35,671 nucleotides of DNA from positions 810,800 to 846,470 of the forward strand of contig BFEA01000159.1 in NCBI GenBank assembly GCA_003427395.1, given 5' to 3'. Below, in pieces: positions 28,961 to 35,671 of the stretch (the first letter of the stretch is position 1; every line of letters begins with the position of its first letter). The DNA comes from Chara braunii (taxonomy: Eukaryota > Streptophyta > Charophyceae > Charales > Characeae). The position numbers were made by a program, and so were the translations under genes. A model generated the notes under the pieces. The model was given only the letters and a program-made list of their open reading frames with translations, did not search any database and was not told the origin of the DNA.

Positions 28961-29389
28961 CGTCCCTTCCATTTGATGGTGTTTTAGCTTGCCCCTATGC
29001 GTACTCCCTGCCATTTATACTCCATTTATGGTAGTAACAGGTTTTCTAAATTTTGAATTTTTTTGGCTAAGTGATTTTGATCTTCTTGTTTTTTTTACTT
29101 TGTTTCTTGTTGTTGTAATTCCTGATCCCCCCCTCCTGATGTTGAATCTCATTCGCATGCCTTTGTATTGGTAATAGTTTAGAATATTAATTGCATTTAC
29201 GACCTATAAAAATAAGGTCGTTATTGAACCATTTCATATTGTCTCTTATGTGATTCCTCTGTTTTTTCAAGAACCCCATACATCTTGAAGATACTTTTTG
29301 AAGTTGTCTATTCTCAAGTGAGATTGAGTTTGTAAAAATATTTCCCTTGGTCTGACTTCTTAAGGAGGAAAATACTATAATACGCATTG

Positions 29390-29760
29390 CATAGTCCAGT
29401 CACGATATGAGACAACGAGAAAAAAATTCAGCTACTCGAAAAACCCTTTGTAGTTCCTTTGATGCTAAAATTAAGTCAATGCATGATTGGTACTTTTCTT
29501 AGATTGACCTTTCCTAAAGCTTCTGAATTTTTTAGCCATGAAATTGATTCACGTGTATGAGTCAATGAGATTTAGTGAGTTGTATAAGTTGGTTATTATC
29601 AATTCATTTTCTTCAACATATATTGGGCAAGGATCAACGATATTCCATTGGTCTAGATTACGGTCTAGAGTTGCGTTGAAATCCCCAACAATGATGATGG
29701 AATACCAACATGAAGGCATAAATACAAACGACCCTAGTGTGAGTATGATCTAAGTTTTTT
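29390..29760 (-). pseudogene. LINE-B: AP-like endonuclease fragment
   Basis: Minus-strand translation of about 29735-29560 gives YSIIIVGDFNATLDRNLDQWN and then YNSLNLIDSY. GDFN is the catalytic block of the LINE endonuclease. Further on, with frameshifts, comes KYQSCIDLILASKELQRVF, the SRIDxIL-like block near the end of the domain. The original SDH motif is degraded to SWLDYAM. The enzyme nicks the target to prime reverse transcription. Confidence 0.8.
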
Positions 29761-30218
29761 TTCTTTTTTCCTTTGTTTAAAATTTTATTCTTATGAAGTG
29801 CAGATTGTTGTACAGGTTGGATGCTAGACATATGATACCCACCTTCGATAGTCGACTATTGACTATCCACGTGGTCCTTACTCCTTATAAGACGACCTCC
29901 GAACCTTCCACTCCCATTATTAGCTTCACGATCAACCTTGTTTTGAAATGCTTTTGAATTCCACAAAAATCCTAAATTGGTTTTTAGATCTATTATTTTC
30001 ATTTCAATTTTTATTTTGTTTCATAATTGAATTTTGTTTATGTCCCTTATCATAGGGGTGGTGAGAAAACTGTCAGGATTTAGGGTTACTTTTGAGATGG
30101 CACCTCCCTTATTGGTGGGGACCAGCACCTTATAGGAAATGGACCCAACACCCCATCACAACCGTCTTGGAAACCAAGTCTAGTATATGTTTTCTTCCAT
30201 TTTTATTTTATTTTTTAA
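29761..30218. other. No gene recognised
   Basis: AT-rich sequence with short frames only. Its middle (30060-30180) is less AT-rich and could be more LINE sequence, but no motif is readable. Confidence 0.4.
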
Positions 30219-30587
30219 CTGTGTAGCACACCGAACATGTTCATTGCTTTTCCAAATGTCCGAACATGTTCGGGTGTATGGCCAAACGTCACCCGAACGT
30301 GTTCGGCCGAACATATTCAAAAAAAAAAAAAAAAAAAAAAAAGTTTTTTAAGTTTTTGATTTTTAACTCGAGTTTGGTTACGAATTTGATCAAACCTCCA
30401 ATGCAAAAGTTGTTTGTATTATTATTTTACATAACATATATTGTTTTCATATTTTTTGGAGAACTTTTTTTTTTTTTTTTTTTTTAATATATTTTTATAT
30501 TCGCGTTCGGCGAGTTTCGGCGCTCGTTCGCGTTCGGTCCCGAACGTTCGGGTTCAGTCACCGTCCCCCGAACACGATGCTACACAG
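30219..30587. mobile_element. MITE-B: GTTCG-rich hAT-type MITE, 369 bp, with perfect 8-bp TSD
   Basis: Starts CTGTGTAGCA and ends TGCTACACAG, a perfect 10-bp terminal inverted repeat. It is flanked on both sides by TTTTTTAA (30211-30218 and 30588-30595), an 8-bp target duplication as made by hAT transposases. Subterminal CGAAC/GTTCG palindromes and A/T runs match MITE-A and MITE-C, including the interior CATAACATATA block. It is non-coding. Confidence 0.9.
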
Positions 30588-30595
30588 TTTTTTAA

Positions 30596-31799
30596 GGTTA
30601 TCTATATTTTTCCTTCAATCTCTCTATACATATTTTCCTCATCTATCTCATTTTTTCTAGTACGCCTGAATGCCCCAAACTTCTGCATTCCCCTGTACAG
30701 GTCATCGCCAACTTTGCCATAAGCCTGGGACCTGGACTGCAGAGGCTGACACATTTCCTTTGCTAACTGCAGGGTTCAACGACCAGAAGTACCGGGGCAT
30801 ATAGACAAGTTGCCCCGGGCGCAGTACTAGTATATGGAAAAGATGACAGATCCAATTTGCGAGCGAGGTATCTGGCAAAGTTTCTCATCTGCCATACGAG
30901 CATTTCATCATACCCATGCGTTTTAGGGGTGTTTAACGAAGTACCCCAAACTTTCAAGGGCATTTGAACAATTTTTATGTTTATACTTTTGTTGACTTTC
31001 TACATGGGAGAGGCTCTGCCTGGGGGGTAGTGTGGAGGCCTTCAGGCCGTTGAACTTTCGATCTGCTTGTTGTCGTAATGATTTTCTTGGGTACTGAACC
31101 CGAAACGGAATTCTTGTTTTTATGGAAGGGGGAAAAAAAAGAATATACAGCTAAGTGAAAATCAGAGTCGACAAAAGGAGGTTGTGCTGTATTTTTCTCT
31201 CAATTTCACTTTGCACTATTTACCTACCACTACTCCTATACAGGGGGTGGGATCGATTGTTTTGGCGCTACGTTCTCACTAATGCACTTGTCCCTTGTCT
31301 GGGACAAGCCTTACCGGCAACAGCCTGATCCATCGAGGTCCAACTATTGTAGGTGGCATCGCATCACCTTCGTGTTGACATAGGCCAGTTGGAGCCGTAG
31401 CTGACGGTGTCAACGGCTAGAATTTTCGATCACACCCTTGCAAAGACGTTGAATAACAGGGAGTGGCTGACGTGACCCTTACCTTCGAGATAGAAGATGC
31501 TCAAGTTTCTAGAAGATTGTGTAGTTAACGTAGGAATAACGAGATGGAGGCTGAGCATACCTCCGCGGGGGCTAAGAGTAACCCTCCAGGTGGTGGGGAT
31601 GCGAAGCGAGAATCCAAGTATCAAGCGACTATCGCTTGGAAGACGAACGGGCCAAGGAGATGATTCGGGCTTGCTAGGAGGACGGGATCATTCCCACTGA
31701 CATCGATCCATGAGTGATGGAGGTTAACGGGAGGGAGGTCAAATTTACCTTAAACAGTTCTCTCCATGAGATCAAAATTAAATGGCTCAAATAGCGAAC
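30596..31799. other. Mostly unrecognised sequence, possible LINE-C 5' part
   Basis: No domain can be read. A perfect 8-bp hairpin, CTTGTCCC/GGGACAAG, is at 31287-31308. From about 31490 the plus strand gains weak coding character, so LINE-C may begin here. Confidence 0.4.
31287..31308. other. Hairpin with 8-bp perfect stem
   Basis: CTTGTCCC, loop TTGTCT, GGGACAAG. No gene context. Confidence 0.55.
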
Positions 31800-32486
31800 T
31801 GTCACGGTAGTATTACGTGAAGGCGCGCACTTCTAACCGAAGAAAGTCAAAGAAAATACCATTTGTGCATGAAGACGACTGGATTACAAATGACCACTTC
31901 GGCCCATAATTCAAGAGAGGGAGAATCAAGGTCGAGAGTCTAAATATTGTCATGTACATCCCAAAGTCGCACAATATCACCAACTGGATGCTGACGAAGC
32001 GGACTGACTTCATTGATCTTTTCGGTACAATATACCGTACGGAGTTTAAGCGATGGATGACTCGAGCCCAAGTAAGGGACTGAAGAAAAACAGTTGATGA
32101 TAACACCTTTTGGGTGGTGGTGATGCGCATCCCACTAGATGAAATGTTGTATCTCCATGCTCATGTGGAACAGGCAATCGACAATCCTCAAAGTCCATCT
32201 CCCGGAAATGGATGAGATGGATCCGAAGTTGGTTAACTTACGCTTCGACATCGACCCCACGATGAAAATCCACACGAAGGACAAGATCAGCGTGATGACC
32301 CTCCAAGGAGATATGCTTGAAGTTAAGATTGCATGTGAAGAGTCAGAATGGTGCAAACATTGTTGGACATTTTTTCCACACGGGGGAGACATGCAAACGG
32401 CTAAGCCGAAGAACACAGGGCAGCACCGCCTCCAACCAACAATAAACATTCACTTTGCTGGAGCCGCATCAAGATCACGCCTTTAA
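31800..32486 (+). pseudogene. LINE-C ORF1-like fragment
   Basis: One plus frame gives FVHEDDWITNDHFGP, then, after stops, NTFWVVVMRIPLDEMLYLHAHVEQAI. A frameshift near 32195 leads to VHLPEMDEMDPKLVNLRFDIDP and SVMTLQGDMLEVKIACEESEWCKHC. This resembles plant LINE ORF1 (gag-like) proteins: a short beta-strand domain with a P-x-(W/Y) strand and a conserved valine strand, then a CxxC knuckle. The knuckle is incomplete, since CKHCWTFFPH lacks a clear last Cys. The assignment is by pattern only. Confidence 0.5.
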
Positions 32487-32937
32487 TACAATGGCTCCCT
32501 CTGGGCCCCTAGCGCTGTCACACATCGGCATGGGCAACGAATCTACAGGGGATCCCTCTCCTCCCCTACTTGATGCAGCAATAAGGATTGTCGCAGGTTG
32601 ATCCTCTTTTGAGAGCAAGCCCATCATATGGTAACTTGCATGCCTTTGTCCCTTGGAATCAGGGACTGATGGGGATTCCTTAAGGACAATTTAGCTAACA
32701 GATCGAATACGGAGATTTGAAGGATAAAAAAAATAATTACTAGAGCGCTCATTGAAATTGTTCGTAAAAAAACATTTTAATTCAAGATATAAATAAAGAT
32801 ACATTTAGTATCGAAAAAGTGAAAATATTTGTGTTTTAATTTTTAATAAATTTATGTATCCGTTAAAAATGGTCGGGAAATCCTGGCCTTGCAGGTACCA
32901 CTCTTGAGCTAGTTTTGTTGTTTTGAAGCAAGTTTCT
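32487..32937. other. No gene seen
   Basis: The left part may be the tail of LINE-C ORF1. The right part (32700-32937) is AT-rich and may be the beginning of the mitochondrial-type insert. Confidence 0.4.
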
Positions 32938-33011
32938 AGGCTTATTGTTTAATTGGTTCAAACGCACCGCTCATCGTGGTGATGTTTTAGGTTCAAATCC
33001 TACTAAGCTTA
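32938..33011 (+). tRNA. trnI-CAU: Mitochondrial-type tRNA-Ile (CAU), degenerate
   Basis: It folds as a 74-nt cloverleaf. Acceptor AGGCTTA/TAAGCTT has one wobble. The D arm contains TTTAATTGGTTCAAA. The anticodon stem is CACCG/TGGTG with loop CTCATCG (anticodon CAU). The T arm is TTAGG/CCTAC with a mismatch. It resembles the plant mitochondrial trnI(CAU) class. The loop bases after CAU (CG where AA is usual) and the T-stem mismatch suggest a pseudogene in a nuclear copy. An elongator or initiator Met tRNA also has CAU, but the body fits these less well. Confidence 0.65.
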
Positions 33012-33021
33012 TCAAGATTTT

Positions 33022-33094
33022 GGGTGTATAGCTTAGTTGGTAGAGCATTGGGCTTTTAACCTAATGGTCGCAGGTTCAAATCCTTCTATACCCA
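33022..33094 (+). tRNA. trnK-UUU: Mitochondrial-type tRNA-Lys (UUU), nearly intact
   Basis: 73-nt cloverleaf. Acceptor GGGTGTA/TATACCC (one G-U). D arm GCTTAGTTGGTAGAGC. Anticodon stem TTGGG/CCTAA with loop CTTTTAA (UUU). T arm GCAGG TTCAAAT CCTTC with one mismatch. It is very close to the plant mitochondrial trnK-UUU pattern. It follows the Ile tRNA after a 10-nt spacer. No intron is present and no CCA is encoded. Confidence 0.85.
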
Positions 33095-33889
33095 TAAGGC
33101 CACGAAGTGGGGTAGACATGCTTATACTCCTTTCAAGCAACTAACTTGTACACATATTCCAGAAAGAAACGACAACGGCGAAATTGATTTACGCACTACA
33201 TTGAGGATGTGGTGGCGTTTTGCGCCTTACGGGTTTGAGTCCGGCTAGCCGTACATTAGAAAACTACAAAACGATAGGATAAGTTGTCGTGTTTCTATCA
33301 GAAGAAAAATAAAAGTTAACAACCAAAAATTAGTAAACATCAGAAACATGAGTATCAACATAGAAAGATGTATTGATGTACCAAATTGGGCAATGCTAGA
33401 TGGTTGATCCAAAGGAGATTTCCCTCTCATGCAGCATGCGGCAAACCCTACTGGAGCTTCGGTGTAAGGCGCTAAGATCAACCGTGTCCGAGGGGATCCC
33501 CTGGAAAACAACGACGGGTAAGTGAAGGAGGTGGTGTGGAAATCAGAGTGGATGGCCTATAGACAGAGGGCTCTGGCAGCTGTAACGAAGACTCTTTTCG
33601 ATCTTCAACGACATAAGCAGCAGCAAATAAACATACAACGCCACAAGCTCGCATGGATGCACTTTCGAATCCTCAGTCTATGATGGAAACGAAACTTTTA
33701 TCGATCGTATATAAAATAATTCGCGATTCTTTCTGGGTAATTTCCTAGCTAGGTGTCGATGACAATCATCTCTTACTTAGTATGACATGCCCTGAATCTC
33801 TCATACCATACGCGTATGAAACTCTGGCCCGTATCTTATATCAGAACATATCTGTTTTTCATATTGTCGCTGAGGTAGCCATGCCGCAT
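33095..33889. other. No confident gene; possible rest of the mitochondrial insert and LINE-C
   Basis: A T-arm-like word (ACGGGTTTGAGTCC) at about 33228-33241 follows a GGCG/CGCC hairpin, possibly the 3' half of another tRNA. A minus-strand frame at 33511-33245 encodes a hydrophobic stretch I cannot assign. From about 33550 weak plus-strand coding pieces (RQRALAAVTKTLFDLQRHKQQ) suggest return to LINE-C. Confidence 0.35.
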
Positions 33890-33893
33890 TTTT

Positions 33894-34229
33894 ATGTCGA
33901 TCTCAGTGGAAGGGGAGCCGCCCCGTTATTTAATGCTCGTTTTTCTCCCAGGTCAACTCGAACAGTTCGAGAGTGAAGGACAGTGTTTGGTTCTGTTGGC
34001 CTGGTTGGCAGATGAAAGGAAGCTTGACCTTCGAAGAATCAAGATTGCCTCGTCCGTGATTGCTGAATTTTTATACAAACTGAAAGGGAAACTGGGAAAA
34101 GAAAAGAAGTTCGATTCCCAAATCCTCAAAGCAGCCTTGATGGAGTCCTGGCTACAGGATAGAACAAAAATTCGCAATCTAATTCAAATCCAACCTACTG
34201 GGGTTATTGCCCTAGATGAGCAAGCCTAA
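33894..34229 (+). pseudogene. LINE-C segment just upstream of the endonuclease, unknown domain
   Basis: An open plus frame of 111 codons contains FLPGQLEQFESEGQCLVLLAWLADERKLDL and KLKGKLGKEKKFDSQILKAALMESWLQ. It ends with TAA at 34229. It has no motif I recognise. It directly precedes and overlaps by a few bases the endonuclease start, so it may be the end of ORF1 or a spacer of LINE-C. Confidence 0.4.
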
Positions 34230-35300
34230 TGTAGGAACTTGGAGTATTTATGGGTTGGGGGACTCAAACGGTAGGAATAAGAAGGGTTGATTGAAGAGTT
34301 GGATGCACGAGAAAAATGTTGATATCATTTGCGTACAAAAAAGGTGCGTAGCATGGCGAACGTGCTCGCGCCCCTTCATGTTCGCGCGAAAGTGTTCGCA
34401 CGTTCGCGCGAACAGCTCATGAACATGTTCGGGCGAACATATTTTTTTTCGTAAAAAAAAATAAAATAAAATTATTTTTTGTTTTCGGTTTTTTATTTTT
34501 AACTCATGATTGGCTACGAATTTGAACATCACTCCAAGGCAAACGTTGCTTGTATTGTTATTTTACATAACATATACTGTTTTCAGATTTTTTTGAGAAC
34601 ATTTTTTTTTTTTTTTTTTTTAAATGAATTTTATGTTCGCGTTTGGAGGGTTTGGGGCACTTGTTCGCTTTCGGGCGAACATGTTCGCTTTCGTCTCCAA
34701 ACACAAACACGGTGCTACATAGCAAAAAAGTAAGTTGTCGTAGGAAAAAATATTAAACTTTGGCTCCTAGTGGAATGGGCCACAAATTTGGTCACCGGCC
34801 AACAGATCCAAAACTGGAGTTCCAGTTCTAATCCATTGTAACTTAGACGTTACATTTATTGATTTCTTCGCTGATTTGTGGGGAAGATGGTATTGGATTA
34901 AGTTGGTGATTGAAGATCAGGAATGAGTGATTGCTTCAGTGTACTCCTGCGGATAGCAAGGATTGGAGAATCTTCTTTCACAACCTATTTCTCTTCATTC
35001 CGGATTCTGAAAATCTAGTGATAGTTGGTGACTGGAACATGTGACTAAACAAGAGCGATGAGATCAGAGGCAGTAGTGCCACCAAAACTTTGACGAATTT
35101 GACATCGGTTATGGATGTTTCTGGATCCTATAGCTTACTCCATCCAAGGAAATCAGTATTCACCTGGTTGTCTAATAATCGGGAAGCTAAGGGCACTATT
35201 CGTCGGAGCGTAGACTTCTTCCTCCTCTCTCCATCGGCATGGCATAACACTGTGAATATTGAAGAATTTGCCAACCCCTCACAAGTCAGAAAGGGACCCT
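34214..35300 (+). pseudogene. LINE-C: AP-like endonuclease, interrupted by MITE-C
   Basis: The domain starts at ATG 34216 with KPNVGTWSIYGLGDSNGRNKKG, stop, LKSWMHEKNVDIICVQK. This is the N-terminal block TWNVxGLGxxxKxxxLKxWLxxxxxDIxCLQE, with the final Glu changed to Lys. MITE-C then interrupts it. The rest resumes at 34731. Near 35010 comes SENLVIVGDWNM, the GDFN block, and then LTNLTSVMDVSGSYSLLHPRKSVFTWLSNN and TIRRSVDFFLLSPS, the FTW and SRID blocks. The RT part is not in the window. The endonuclease is dead by stops, the MITE and changed residues. Confidence 0.8.
34344..34722. mobile_element. MITE-C: GTTCG-rich hAT-type MITE, 379 bp, with perfect 8-bp TSD, inside LINE-C
   Basis: Bracketed by CAAAAAAG on both sides (34336-34343 and 34723-34730), an exact 8-bp target duplication. 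The ends are GTGCGTAGCATGGCG and, inverted, CTATGTAGCACCGTG, sharing GTAGCA and matching the ends of MITE-A and MITE-B. Subterminal CGAAC/GTTCG palindromes and an A/T interior with CATAACATATA are as in the family. The LINE endonuclease reads on across the insertion when it is ignored. Confidence 0.9.
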
Positions 35301-35334
35301 AGGTACTTTAGGGTTAATACACAGATCTTACAAC

Positions 35335-35671
35335 ACCCTGGGGCTACGTGACACCCGCGGCTGCGGCCGCGGGCAATCTGGCCACCGCGGTCGAAAAAGT
35401 CAATCGCGGCCGTGGCGAGGAGGCCCAGTTCACGGCCTGTATTTTTTTATATTTGTTTTAGGGTAAAAACATACGTAAAAAAAAATACAAAAAATACAGG
35501 TTTGTAGGATTTGCAAAACCCTACCACCCCATTTTTTGTTTTTTGAATTTAACTCTATTTACGAATTAAAAAAAAAATCAGTTAAAAAGAAAAAAAAAAA
35601 AAAATCGATTTTTTAAATGAACGATATGGTGTTAGAGTCCTTCTAAAATTTTGCAGAGGGAGAACCTTCGT
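35335..35671. repeat. Unidentified repeat with GC-rich end and A/T interior, cut by the window edge
   Basis: A GC-rich part rich in CCGCGG and GCGGCCGC (35355-35442) is followed by an AT-rich part with long A runs (35443-35671). This layout mimics the MITE family but the sequence differs. It begins where LINE-C similarity ends. The right end is not in the window, so inverted repeats and target duplications cannot be tested. Confidence 0.4.

Larger units (their letters stand above)
27174..29760 (-). mobile_element. LINE-B: decayed L1-type LINE, interrupted by MITE-A
   Basis: On the minus strand the order is endonuclease (29760-29390), endonuclease-RT linker, RT start (28960-28500), MITE-A (28195-27874), RT core (27540-27174). 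Domain order and spacing fit one element of the L1 type. Frames are broken many times. The 3' end, RNase H or poly-A tail, was not found. Confidence 0.75.

Noticed and set aside
33245-33511. Hydrophobic minus-strand frame that might be a mitochondrial membrane protein
   Set aside because: It cannot be matched to any mitochondrial protein I know, and AT-rich DNA often gives such frames.
1-35671. CRISPR arrays, rRNA genes, bacterial operons or ribosome binding sites
   Set aside because: None seen. The tandem 304-bp repeats have no short-repeat and spacer layout, and the DNA is eukaryotic in character.

Overview
This is eukaryotic nuclear DNA packed with transposons. I see no intact host protein gene. 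The best guess for the host is a streptophyte (charophyte) green alga such as Chara, or a close relative. That is an inference from three things: large Ty3/gypsy elements primed by an initiator-Met-type tRNA, plant-like LINEs, and a degenerate insert carrying plant-type mitochondrial tRNA genes (Ile-CAU and Lys-UUU). No database search was possible.

Region 1 (1-11231) is Gypsy-1, a large decayed Ty3/gypsy element on the minus strand. In its own direction it reads: a 5' LTR of about 2.6 kb (11231 down to about 8593), PBS (8592-8580), gag with a zinc knuckle, protease, RT/RNase H, integrase, an extra unrecognised ORF3 of roughly 490 codons (2478-992), and the first 134 bp of the 3' LTR, which leaves the window at base 1. 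The LTR assignment rests on a direct repeat of about 131-133 bp (1-133 and 11100-11230). One copy ends exactly where the integrase frame of the next element is cut.

Region 2 (11232 to about 18.6 kb) is Gypsy-2, an unrelated gypsy family also on the minus strand, into which Gypsy-1 is inserted near the end of pol. Integrase, RNase H, RT, protease and gag are all recognisable but cut by many frameshifts. The RT active site reads YLND instead of YLDD. A PBS (17552-17563) and an LTR edge at 17567 follow. A 467-bp Tourist/Harbinger-like MITE with TAA target duplications lies at 18600-19066.

Region 3 (19.1-24.4 kb) is a low-complexity and AT-rich tract: a poly-C run, a degenerate CCCACATAGTATCA minisatellite, a (TG)n run, then about 4 kb of AT-rich DNA without recognisable genes.

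Region 4 (24394-25238) is the most interesting part. It holds tandem 304-bp repeats, each starting with a hammerhead-ribozyme core. The array is embedded in a (TA)n microsatellite and interrupted by a 360-N assembly gap. It resembles a retrozyme or the terminal-repeat remnant of a Penelope-like element.

Region 5 (25.3-35.7 kb) contains remnants of two LINEs: LINE-B on the minus strand (29760-27174) and LINE-C on the plus strand (about 31.8-35.3 kb). It also holds at least three copies of one GTTCG-rich hAT-type MITE family, two of them with perfect 8-bp target duplications and two lodged inside LINE sequence. A mitochondrial-type trnI-trnK pair lies at 32938-33094, and the start of another GC-then-AT repeat sits at the right edge. 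The genes here do not work together as a pathway; the window records layered transposition followed by decay.
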